Assembly (NCBI GenBank): GCA_964482535.1
Contig: CAYZXU010000042.1
Span: 1 to 19,392 of the forward strand
DNA: 19,392 bases
Direction: 5' to 3'
DNA from: CAYZXU01 sp964482535
GTDB taxonomy: Bacteria > Desulfobacterota > Desulfobacteria > Desulfobacterales > BuS5
Of the stretch, positions 1 to 7,390 are shown one piece after another (within the stretch, counting starts at the first letter, position 1; every line of letters begins with the position of its first letter). Made by a program: the position numbers and the translations under genes. The notes under the pieces are model-generated. The model made no database searches. It was not told the origin of the DNA and saw only the letters and a list, made by a program, of their open reading frames with translations.

Positions 1-523
1 GGATTCCGTTATACCGCTCAACAGCAGAAGGGCCGGCATTATAAGCAGCGAGAGCGAGAGGCAGCTTACCGTCAAAACGATCTATCTGTTTTTTTAGAAA
101 CCTTGCACCCCCCATAATATTTTCTATGGGATTAAATGGGTCACTGACATTAAGCTCCCGCATGGTTCCTGGCATTAGCTGCATAAGCCCCATAGCTCCG
201 GCCTTTGAGACTGCATTTGGGTTAAAATCAGACTCAACCTTTATAACAGCTTTAAGAAGATAAAAAGAAAGCCCATATTTTTTAGATGCCTTTTCTATAT
301 GCCGGTCAAATCTGTATGTGGAATAACTTTTTTTTAATTTAGATGCATTTTTTTTAAAATAGAGATCATATCCTGATGATGTAGGTACGTTTGTAAAATG
401 GATTATACCTTTGCTGTCTATATATCTGTAAATATCTGCACAAACCGGAACAACATGTGTTAAAGTAAGCCCGGAGATAATGCACATATATAAATATTTT
501 TTAAAATGCAATTTTACGACCAC
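1..523 (-). CDS. Secreted lytic transglycosylase (DUF4124 plus SLT domain), C-terminus cut by window edge
   Basis: Reading the minus strand from a GTG at 523-521 gives at least 174 codons running off the left edge. Residues 1-28 look like a signal peptide (basic start, hydrophobic stretch, cleavage near VCA). Next comes a DUF4124-like segment (DIYRYID...IIHFTN, about 29-45), then a goose-lysozyme/SLT-like transglycosylase domain. The catalytic Glu is probably residue 96 in KVESDFNP, followed by the family motifs GAMGLMQLMPGT and LALAAYNAGP. Such enzymes cleave the MurNAc-GlcNAc bond of peptidoglycan in the periplasm, forming 1,6-anhydro-MurNAc. The start is uncertain: GTG at 523 and TTG at 511 are both possible and neither has a strong ribosome binding site. 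It lies 32 bases behind the AEC carrier gene on the same strand. The function call is firm; the specific role (recycling, secretion or spore-like remodelling) cannot be told. Confidence 0.88.
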   Translation of the reverse strand, partial: MVVKLHFKKYLYMCIISGLTLTHVVPVCADIYRYIDSKGIIHFTNVPTSSGYDLYFKKNASKLKKSYSTYRFDRHIEKASKKYGLSFYLLKAVIKVESDFNPNAVSKAGAMGLMQLMPGTMRELNVSDPFNPIENIMGGARFLKKQIDRFDGKLPLALAAYNAGPSAVERYNGI

Positions 524-555
524 TCGCTTTCTTCAAAGTCAAAAAAAAATTATCA

Positions 556-1476
556 TTAAAGATAAGCCGCTATTTTAAGCCACACTGAAAAAGTTACAGC
601 CGACAGTATAGTGCTTGTCGATATTGCCGCAACTGCAAAATCAGAATCACCGTGCATCTCCTTTGCCATAACAAAAGATATTGTGGCAGTGGGTGATGCC
701 AGAAGAATAAGCCCAGGCAGATAATCATTAATCCCGACGTTAAATATTTTATAAAATGCAAAACCTGTGCCCGGCAGCAGTATTAATTTTGTTATCCCTG
801 TAATTAAAACCGGAAAAATATTGAGCTGCATAAGATCAAAGGAAAGGGATGCCCCTATAATAAGCAAAGCGAGGGGCAGAGCCATGCCTGTTAAAATATC
901 GAGACTGCGGCCAAGTATAACAGGGACAGGGATCTGTGCTGATGAAAAAAGCATTCCAGCCGCTGCTGATAAAATTATCGGGTTCCTGAGTACCTTAAAC
1001 GCTGTTGCTTTTTTTTTCTTTCTATCTGCTTCAGAATACAACTGAAGAACAGTAACTGCAAGAAAATTTTGTACAATCATAATAAAACCGGCAAGTATGC
1101 TGGCCTTTACAAAACCTGCCTGACCAAGAAAATAATAAGATACGGCAAGCCCGATATAACCAAGATTTCCATGGAATGAACATTGCACAAAAGAACCGAA
1201 ACTTTTTACTGGAATGCGCATAATTTTTCCAGCGGCAAGTGCAAAAACAAAAAGAAGAAGAAGGGAAAAAAGACAGATAACAACTACTTTTATATCAAGT
1301 TCCGTTTTTAATGATGCGCTGGAAATAGAGCGGAAAATCATGGCGGGTATTGCGATATAATATACCAGCCTGTTGGCAGGTTCCAAAAATTCGCCTGGTA
1401 TAAATCCTCTTTGCTTGGCGAACCACCCAAGAATAATAATTGAGAATATCGGAATTATGGTGGTTATTATATTCAT
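556..1476 (-). CDS. AEC (auxin efflux carrier) family membrane transporter
   Basis: This 306-residue protein is almost entirely hydrophobic, with about ten membrane segments. It begins MNIITTIIPIFSIIILGWFA and carries the family-typical SFHGNLGYIGLAVS stretch in the first half and a LPLALLIIGASLS stretch in the second. AEC proteins are inner-membrane carriers; bacterial members often move dicarboxylates such as malate or malonate, or other organic acids, but the substrate cannot be read from sequence. I chose the ATG at 1476 because family members begin just before the PIF segment. A longer TTG start at 1500 adds eight residues but has no spaced ribosome binding site. The gene follows the CoA-transferase by 77 bases, with an inverted repeat (1488-1528) between them, so it may be only partly co-transcribed. 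An organic-acid substrate would fit the propionate/succinate genes upstream; that is inference from context. Confidence 0.85.
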   Translation of the reverse strand: MNIITTIIPIFSIIILGWFAKQRGFIPGEFLEPANRLVYYIAIPAMIFRSISSASLKTELDIKVVVICLFSLLLLFVFALAAGKIMRIPVKSFGSFVQCSFHGNLGYIGLAVSYYFLGQAGFVKASILAGFIMIVQNFLAVTVLQLYSEADRKKKKATAFKVLRNPIILSAAAGMLFSSAQIPVPVILGRSLDILTGMALPLALLIIGASLSFDLMQLNIFPVLITGITKLILLPGTGFAFYKIFNVGINDYLPGLILLASPTATISFVMAKEMHGDSDFAVAAISTSTILSAVTFSVWLKIAAYL

Positions 1477-1487
1477 GGCATCAAAAC

Positions 1488-1528
1488 ATAAAAGCCCCAA
1501 CCTGAATTAATAGGGCAAGGGCTTTTAT
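1488..1528. repeat. 10-bp perfect inverted repeat before the AEC carrier; possible terminator or leader hairpin
   Basis: ATAAAAGCCC at 1488-1497 is matched exactly by GGGCTTTTAT at 1519-1528, with a 21-base loop. The A-run, GC core and T-run order resembles a bidirectional terminator, and it lies just past the CoA-transferase stop codon on the minus strand. The long loop and the closeness to the AEC start (ATG at 1476) leave a leader-hairpin role open. Confidence 0.45.
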
Positions 1529-1553
1529 ACAGTACAACAAAATAATTCAATTT

Positions 1554-2744
1554 TTATTTTTTTTCATCAATCGCGGCCCCTGATGCGATCAACTCATCGA
1601 TCTGTTCATCAGAATATCCCACTTCTTTTAGAACTTCGCGTGTGTTCTGGCCTATTTTCGGAGAATCTGATACCACCTCAGGCACCTTGCCGTCCCGAAA
1701 GATAGGATTACGCGGAAAAGTTATATCACCGCATTCAGGATGATTAGTGGAGTACATTATGCCGCGTTCCTTTACATGGGGATCATCAAGAGTATCTTTT
1801 ACAGTATTAACCGGTGCGCATGGCACGCCAGCTTTTCTTAATCTGGCAATTATATCTTCGGAAGTATAATTTTTCATTGCCTCCTGTACGAGTTTGTTAA
1901 CCTCGTCTCTTTTTGCCACACGTCCCTTGAAATTTGCAAAATCTTCCCTTGCAAACAGCTCTTTAAGATCAAAGGCATCGCAAAACTTTTTCCAGAAATT
2001 ATCTGTTGAAACGCCTATAAAGGCATAACCGTCTGATGATTCATAAACCTGATAGGGAGCAAAGAGTAAAAAACCTGAACCGAATCTTTGTGGCAGTTCA
2101 CCTGTCATACAGTATCTTACAGAAAAAGCAGACATCCATGACATGGCAGTTTCAAAAAGGCTTACTTCTACTCTTTGCCCCTTGCCTGTCCGTTCCCTGT
2201 CCATAAGGGCAAGAAGAATGCCCATGTGCAGATACATGCCTGTGCCCATATCGACAATAGAAGGACCAACTCGCACCGGCGGTCTGTCCGCATCTCCGGT
2301 ACAGGACATAATGCCTGACATTGCCTGGGCGACTACATCATATCCGCCGAATTTGCTGTAAGGGCCTGTCTGCCCAAATCCTGAAAGTGAACAGTAGATA
2401 ATTTTGGGATTAATTTTTTTTACAGCCTCGTACCCAAAACCGAGTTTTTCTATAACGCCAGGAGTAAAGCTTTCAATTAGAACATCCGAATCGGCAATAA
2501 TCTTTCTTAAGGCATCCTTTCCCTCTTCCTTTTTAAGGTCGAGTGAAATTGCTCTCTTATTTCTATTTATTACTGCGGCATATGCTCCGCCAAGTGATAC
2601 ACGAAAAACATCCCCCCTGGGATTTTCTATCTTGATCACATCAGCGCCCTGATCTGCCAGCAGCATGCTGGCATAAGGTGCTGCCATTGCATGGCTTAAA
2701 TCCGCAACTTTAACGCCTTCCAGTGTTCTTCTTTGACCTTCCAT
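1554..2744 (-). CDS. CaiB/BaiF class III acyl-CoA transferase
   Basis: This 396-residue protein has the usual length and fold markers of class III CoA-transferases. They are the N-terminal LEGVKVADLSHAMAAPYASMLLADQGADV region (about 9-36), RNKRAISLDLK (61-71), ESFTPGVIEKLG (91-102), SGFGQTGP (121-128), and the presumed catalytic Asp at about 165 in PSIVDMGTGM. The family moves CoA between carboxylic acids through an Asp-acyl anhydride. The ATG at 2744 is preferred because AGGAGG lies ten bases upstream; a TTG at 2753 sits almost on top of that site. It follows sucD by 61 bases, so it probably belongs to the sucCD transcript. By context it may pass CoA from succinyl-CoA to propionate or another acid, but class III enzymes are diverse (formate, carnitine, benzylsuccinate, mesaconate) and sequence alone does not fix the substrate. 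Confidence 0.88.
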   Translation of the reverse strand: MEGQRRTLEGVKVADLSHAMAAPYASMLLADQGADVIKIENPRGDVFRVSLGGAYAAVINRNKRAISLDLKKEEGKDALRKIIADSDVLIESFTPGVIEKLGFGYEAVKKINPKIIYCSLSGFGQTGPYSKFGGYDVVAQAMSGIMSCTGDADRPPVRVGPSIVDMGTGMYLHMGILLALMDRERTGKGQRVEVSLFETAMSWMSAFSVRYCMTGELPQRFGSGFLLFAPYQVYESSDGYAFIGVSTDNFWKKFCDAFDLKELFAREDFANFKGRVAKRDEVNKLVQEAMKNYTSEDIIARLRKAGVPCAPVNTVKDTLDDPHVKERGIMYSTNHPECGDITFPRNPIFRDGKVPEVVSDSPKIGQNTREVLKEVGYSDEQIDELIASGAAIDEKK

Positions 2745-2805
2745 AAGTTTCAAACCTCCTTCACTATTTTTTTAGCCTTAGCAGCAAATCACTGGCATAT
2801 ATGTT

Positions 2806-3678
2806 TTATGTAAAAACTTCGGAGCACAATTTTCCCAAAGTTCCCAGATTTTTACAGACATGAATTCCACATGATTCCATTGACTCAATTTTTCCCTGAC
2901 CAGTGCCGCTGCTGCCGCTTATAATAGCGCCCGCATGTCCCATTCGTCGTCCGGGGGGCGCTGTAAGACCTGCAATAAAACCCACAACAGGTTTTGTAAC
3001 ATTATCTTTTATAAATTCAGACGCGTTTTCTTCTGCATTACCGCCAATCTCTCCAACCATGACTATTCCGGTTGTTTCATCGTCTTTTTCAAAAGCATCA
3101 AGAACATCAATAAAGTTTGTGCCGTTCACAGGATCGCCGCCTATGCCTATACATGTGGTCTGACCTATCCCTTCTCTGGTTAACTGATCTACCACCTCAT
3201 ATGTCAGGGTGCCTGAACGGGAAACCACACCAATGGGACCGCCTGGAGTATGTATAGGGGCAGGCATGATCCCTATCTTGCACTCTCCAGGAGTAATAAT
3301 TCCAGGGCAGTTCGGACCGATAAGCCGGGATTTTGAGCTGAGCAGACAATTTTTAACCTTCATCATGTCCATAACCGGAATCCCTTCTGTAATGGCCACA
3401 ATAATTTCTATCCCGGCATCTATGGCTTCAAGAATAGCATCAGCCGCAAAGGGTGGCGGCACAAAAATCATGCTGCTGTTTGCGCCTGTTTCTTTTACTG
3501 CATCCTTAACCGTGTCAAACACAGGTATATTATCCACTTTCTGACCGGACTTGCCGGGCGTTACACCTGCGACAACATTAGTTCCGTAGGCTGCACACTG
3601 CTGGGTGTGAAATTTTCCTTCCTTGCCTGTAATTCCCTGAACCAGAAGTCTGGTATCTTTATTTACAAATATACTCAT
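2806..3678 (-). CDS. sucD: Succinyl-CoA synthetase, alpha subunit
   Basis: The 290-residue product matches the full length of SucD. It has the N-terminal CoA-binding domain (KDTRLLVQGITGKEG, 7-21), the GPNCPGII motif (121-128), and the ligase domain with GGDPVNGT (180-187). The phosphorylated active-site His is His248 within GRRMGHAGAIISG. With SucC it interconverts succinyl-CoA plus NDP plus phosphate and succinate plus CoA plus NTP in the cytoplasm. AGGAT lies eight bases before the ATG. It begins 34 bases after sucC, the standard order. In this setting the reaction is the ATP-yielding step when propionate is oxidised through methylmalonyl-CoA, or the entry step in the reverse direction. 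Confidence 0.96.
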   Translation of the reverse strand: MSIFVNKDTRLLVQGITGKEGKFHTQQCAAYGTNVVAGVTPGKSGQKVDNIPVFDTVKDAVKETGANSSMIFVPPPFAADAILEAIDAGIEIIVAITEGIPVMDMMKVKNCLLSSKSRLIGPNCPGIITPGECKIGIMPAPIHTPGGPIGVVSRSGTLTYEVVDQLTREGIGQTTCIGIGGDPVNGTNFIDVLDAFEKDDETTGIVMVGEIGGNAEENASEFIKDNVTKPVVGFIAGLTAPPGRRMGHAGAIISGSSGTGQGKIESMESCGIHVCKNLGTLGKLCSEVFT

Positions 3679-3712
3679 TTTAAATATCCTCGCAAAAATA
3701 TTGGTGTTTTAG

Positions 3713-4882
3713 TCAATTCGCAGTAATCCTGGCAACCTTTTCCGCCGCATCCTTTAAATCAACAGCAGTATTTAGATTCAAGCCCGATTCAGAAAGAATC
3801 TTTCTTCCCTTTTCAACGTTTGTTCCTTCCATACGAACAACCACAGGAACAGTTAACCCCGTCTTTTTTGCTGCTTGAACAACACCTTCAGCAAGGACAT
3901 CACACCTCAATATTCCTCCGAAAATATTTATTAGTATACCTTTTACGTTTTTATCGCTTAAAATAATTTTGAAACCGTTTTCCACCATTTCGGCATCTGC
4001 TCCGCCCCCAACATCAAGGAAATTTGCGGGTTCTGCGCCTGCAAATTTAATAATATCCATTGTGGCCATGGCCAGGCCTGCACCGTTAACCATGTTGCCG
4101 ATATTACCGGAGCCCCCAAGATTTATATAATTCAGATTAAATTTGGATGCCTCGACCTCGAGAGGATCTTCTTCATTAACATCTCTGAATTCGACAATAT
4201 CCTTATGCCGGTATAATGCATTATCATCTATATCAACCTTGGCATCAAGAGCCAGAACTTTTGAATCAGATGTAATAACAAGGGGATTTATCTCAAGGAG
4301 TGAACAGTCATAATCCACAAAGAGTTTATATAACCCCTTTAGCATGGGAGCAAACTCTTTTTGCACTGAAGCCGGCATGTTCAGACCAAAAGCAACCTCC
4401 CTGCAGTGATACGGCTGTAAACCTGACAGGGGATCGACATAAACCCTGATTATTTTTTCCGGTGTTTTTTCAGCCACCTCTTCAATGTCCATTCCGCCGG
4501 CTTCACTTGCCATAATTGCAATCTTTGCTGTTTCTCTGTCGGGAAGGATGCTTAAATAAAGCTCTTTTTTAATATCAAGACCCTGTTCAACAAGCACTTT
4601 TTTTACCAGCCGTCCTTCAGGACCGGTCTGGTTCGTAATTAGAGTCATTCCTATGATCTCTTCAGCCATAGCACCGGTTTCATCAAGCGATGCGGCTAAT
4701 TTAACACCTCCACCTTTTCCCCTGCCACCCGCGTGTATTTGAGCCTTAACAACCACGGGGAAACCTCCAAGAGATTCAGCAATTTTTTTTGCTTCATCAG
4801 GGTTAAAAGCTACTTTTCCATCAGGCACGGGGATTTTATACTTCCGGTACAACTCTTTAGCCTGATACTCATGAATTTTCAT
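3713..4882 (-). CDS. sucC: Succinyl-CoA synthetase, beta subunit
   Basis: The 389-residue product has the length of SucC and begins with the invariant MKIHEYQAKEL. The ATP-grasp nucleotide-binding domain occupies roughly residues 1-235, with Lys46 in VVVKAQ, a glycine-rich loop HAGGRGKGGG (50-59) and the metal-binding EINPL (197-201). The ligase domain follows, with GGGADAEMV (292-300) and NIFGGILRCD (319-328). The beta subunit supplies nucleotide and succinate binding for the SucCD complex; ATP versus GTP preference is not decidable by eye. A GAGAGGA ribosome site precedes the ATG. It is the first gene of a probable sucC-sucD-CoA-transferase transcript, lying 188 bases behind the carboxyltransferase gene with a hairpin terminator in between. 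The leader has only weak promoter-like hexamers (TTGTCT, 16 bases, TATGTT, each 4 of 6 matches). Confidence 0.96.
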   Translation of the reverse strand: MKIHEYQAKELYRKYKIPVPDGKVAFNPDEAKKIAESLGGFPVVVKAQIHAGGRGKGGGVKLAASLDETGAMAEEIIGMTLITNQTGPEGRLVKKVLVEQGLDIKKELYLSILPDRETAKIAIMASEAGGMDIEEVAEKTPEKIIRVYVDPLSGLQPYHCREVAFGLNMPASVQKEFAPMLKGLYKLFVDYDCSLLEINPLVITSDSKVLALDAKVDIDDNALYRHKDIVEFRDVNEEDPLEVEASKFNLNYINLGGSGNIGNMVNGAGLAMATMDIIKFAGAEPANFLDVGGGADAEMVENGFKIILSDKNVKGILINIFGGILRCDVLAEGVVQAAKKTGLTVPVVVRMEGTNVEKGRKILSESGLNLNTAVDLKDAAEKVARITAN

Positions 4883-5009
4883 TAATTATCATTCCTCTCA
4901 ATTTTTTAAAAATACGTCGCAATAAGTCAACAGCATAACAAACAAACAAAAACATATTTAAAATATAATTTAAGACAAACTCAAAATAAGGCGTATTGAG
5001 CTGATAAAA

Positions 5010-5058
5010 GAATCCCCCGCACCGCTAAAAAAAAGGGGTGAGGGGGAATTTTTTTTAA
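5010..5058 (-). terminator. Hairpin terminator after the biotin carboxyltransferase gene, possibly bidirectional
   Basis: CCCCC-G-CACC at 5014-5023 pairs with GGTG-A-GGGGG at 5037-5046, with one internal mismatch and a 13-base loop rich in A. On the minus strand the stem is followed by ATTCTTTTATC, a weak T-tract, placing it 12 to 60 bases past the stop codon at 5071. On the plus strand a run of eight T follows, so it could also stop readthrough from the other side. Confidence 0.65.
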
Positions 5059-5070
5059 AACTATCTTTTT

Positions 5071-7065
5071 TTATCCTATTACACAAAGCACAGCACCCTT
5101 GGGTACTGAGTCTCCGCTGCTGCAGGTAATCTTTTTAACTGTTCCGCTAACCGGAGCAGGCAGGGCATTTTCCATCTTCATAGCTTCAAGAACTACGATG
5201 GTCTCTCCTTCATTAACAGAATCTCCCACCTTTTTTTCAACAGCCACTATCATTCCTGGCATGGGAGCTGTAAGGGGTGTTCCCTCAGCGCTTGCCACAG
5301 CTGGAGCAGCAGGTGCAGGAGCTGCAGGTGCCGATTTTCTGGCAACAGGCGCTGCAGCCGGAGGAGGCGCAGTCGGTCTTCCCATTGCCGGAGCAGCCGG
5401 AGGAAGTCCGGGAGCCACAGGAGCTACGGGTTGAATAAATACACCTGTAGGCGGTCCGGCAGGTTCATCAACTTCAACCTCAAAATATTCACCGTCAACA
5501 AACACATTAAATGTCCTGAGGTGCTCTGTTTTAAGGGGAGCATCTTTGTCTGATTTTTTAACAACATTACCTTTTTTTGCTTCTTCAAGAGTCATCGGTT
5601 TTACCTCCATGGGTGGTTCCTCTAAACCATATTTCCATTTTAAAAATCTTTTTCCTGTAACAGGGTAAATAGCATAAAGAATTTCATCATCCAGATCTTT
5701 TGCAAGATCTTTGATTTCTTCCTGCGCTTTTGCGAGTTCAGGCTCTAAAACTTCAGCAGGTCTGCATGTAATCGGTTTTTCACCTCTTGAATATCCCTTA
5801 AGAGCTTTTTTCTGAAGTTCCGGGTTAATCGGCACGGCAGTTTTTCCATACAGCCCGTAGCACAGGTCTTTTACCTGGGAGGTAATCATTTTATAACGCT
5901 CATTTTCATCATCAAAAAGAACATTATTAACCGTTTGTATGCCGACAATCTGACTCGTTGGGGTTACAAGGGGAATCTGTCCCAGATCTTTTCTTACTTT
6001 TGGCAGCTCCTCAAAAACCTTATCAAGCTTGTCAATTGCATCCATCTCCCTGAGCTGGTTAACAAGATTGGAAAGCATACCGCCAGGTGTCTGATGCAAA
6101 AGCACATTAATATCGATAATAGAAACCTTGGTATCATCAAGCAGATGCTTGTATTTGGGAAGAATCTCCTTTTCCAGGATTTCATTGATTTCAGCGAGCT
6201 GCATGATATCGAAACCTGTATCTCTGTTTGTTCCGAGCAGTGACATGACAAGAGGTTCAATAGCAGGATGTGAAGTACGGTACGCATAGGGAGACATGCA
6301 TGTGTCAAGTATATCGACCCCTGCTTCAACAGCTTTTAAATGGGACATGGGAGCCATTCCTGATGTAAAATGGCTGTGAAGATGAATCGGTACCGAAACA
6401 GTCTCTTTTAATGCTTTGACAATAGCATAAACATCATAAGGGGCTATAAGGCCGGCCATATCCTTTATGCATATGCTGTCCGCGCCCATAGCCTCAAGGT
6501 CTTTTGCTTTTTTAATGTAATAATCCAGGTCATAGACATCTCCGCCCATTCTTGGCTCTGTCATGGAGTAACATATACATCCCTGAAAATGTTTTCCGCA
6601 CTCTTTTATGACCGGCACAACCGTTTCAAAGTTGCGATAATCATTTAAGGCGTCAAATGTTCTGAAAATATCCATGCCGTTTGCAGAAGCTCTGTCCACA
6701 AAAGCCCTGGCAAGATCATCAGCATAATTTCTGTAACCCACCAGATTTTGTGCCCTTAAGAGCATGGAAAAGGGGGTTTTTTTGAAATACTTTTTAAGAG
6801 TTCTTATTCTTTCCCATGGGTCCTCATTTAAAAAGCGGTGCATGGTGTCAAAGGTTGCTCCGCCCCATGTTTCAACAGCCCAGAACCCGACTTCATCCAT
6901 AAGCTCAGCTACAGGAATCATATCTTCGGTGCGTCCCCTTGTCGCAAAAAGGGACTGATGCCCGTCGCGGAGGGTTAAATCCATAATTTTAACCGGATTT
7001 TCAGCAGCTGATCTATCCTTGCTGTAATTAATATCAGTAATTTTTACCTGATTATGATCACTCAT
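5071..7065 (-). CDS. Carboxyltransferase fused to biotin carrier domain (PycB/OadA type; transcarboxylase 5S+1.3S-like)
   Basis: This 664-residue protein has three parts. Residues about 24-300 form an HMGL-like TIM barrel with metal ligands Asp34 (DLTLRDGHQS), the carbamylatable Lys201 (ICIKDMAG), and His230 and His232 (HLHSH). The conserved PYC_OADA region extends to about 470. A Pro/Ala-rich flexible linker spans roughly 534-595, and a C-terminal biotinyl domain has Lys630 in EAMKMEN, 34 residues from the end. The family exchanges a carboxyl group between pyruvate/oxaloacetate and biotin. GGGAG lies ten bases before the ATG. It ends the mmdA/small-protein cluster and no biotin carboxylase is in the window. 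That favours a transcarboxylase half-reaction (oxaloacetate + biotin) working with the 12S-like protein, rather than ATP-dependent pyruvate carboxylase. A Na+-pumping oxaloacetate decarboxylase is less likely, as no membrane beta subunit is adjacent. The domain call is firm; the role in the complex is inference. Confidence 0.93.
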   Translation of the reverse strand: MSDHNQVKITDINYSKDRSAAENPVKIMDLTLRDGHQSLFATRGRTEDMIPVAELMDEVGFWAVETWGGATFDTMHRFLNEDPWERIRTLKKYFKKTPFSMLLRAQNLVGYRNYADDLARAFVDRASANGMDIFRTFDALNDYRNFETVVPVIKECGKHFQGCICYSMTEPRMGGDVYDLDYYIKKAKDLEAMGADSICIKDMAGLIAPYDVYAIVKALKETVSVPIHLHSHFTSGMAPMSHLKAVEAGVDILDTCMSPYAYRTSHPAIEPLVMSLLGTNRDTGFDIMQLAEINEILEKEILPKYKHLLDDTKVSIIDINVLLHQTPGGMLSNLVNQLREMDAIDKLDKVFEELPKVRKDLGQIPLVTPTSQIVGIQTVNNVLFDDENERYKMITSQVKDLCYGLYGKTAVPINPELQKKALKGYSRGEKPITCRPAEVLEPELAKAQEEIKDLAKDLDDEILYAIYPVTGKRFLKWKYGLEEPPMEVKPMTLEEAKKGNVVKKSDKDAPLKTEHLRTFNVFVDGEYFEVEVDEPAGPPTGVFIQPVAPVAPGLPPAAPAMGRPTAPPPAAAPVARKSAPAAPAPAAPAVASAEGTPLTAPMPGMIVAVEKKVGDSVNEGETIVVLEAMKMENALPAPVSGTVKKITCSSGDSVPKGAVLCVIG

Positions 7066-7105
7066 AAATAATTTTCTCCCAGTTTAATAAATACTTTATA
7101 AATTT

Positions 7106-7330
7106 TTACCGTAATCTTGCGCCGTGAAAGGCTCTCATCTGCATAAGATTGCGAGTTTGCATCATGGTCTGTCTGCCGTTAATCCCCCATAATTTCATAG
7201 GCTCAGATTGTAAAGATGCCGGCAGCCCTGTTTCAACGGCTTCTCCATATATGCCGGCGGTCTCTTCTCCGGTCTTTATATAATTTATAACAGCCGCCAT
7301 TGCAGCGGCTACCTTTTTTCTATTTTCCAT
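7106..7330 (-). CDS. Small 74-residue protein of the biotin carboxyltransferase cluster, MmdD/OadG-tail-like
   Basis: This short cytoplasmic protein starts MENRKKVAAAMAAVINYIKTGEE. The N-terminal helix, with its KVAAAMAAVINYI pattern, recalls the C-terminal cytoplasmic tail of the small gamma/delta subunits of Na+-pumping decarboxylases (OadG, MmdD), but no membrane anchor is present. The C-terminus is basic and Gln/Met-rich (MMQTRNLMQMRAFHGARLR). It has a good ribosome site (AGGAAG) and is set tightly between mmdA (60 bases) and the biotin-carboxyltransferase gene (40 bases), both on the same strand, so it is almost certainly translated with them. A linker or assembly role between the 12S-like and 5S/1.3S-like subunits is a reasonable inference. 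I do not recognise a named family with certainty. Confidence 0.72.
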   Translation of the reverse strand: MENRKKVAAAMAAVINYIKTGEETAGIYGEAVETGLPASLQSEPMKLWGINGRQTMMQTRNLMQMRAFHGARLR

Positions 7331-7390
7331 TTGGCCTTCCTGGTTTTCATTTTTTTTATTAAAATAAAAATGACTGCTCTAAGTGATATC

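Noticed and set aside
5071..7330. Na+-pumping oxaloacetate or methylmalonyl-CoA decarboxylase
   Set aside because: No multi-spanning beta subunit is encoded and the small protein lacks the membrane anchor of gamma/delta subunits.
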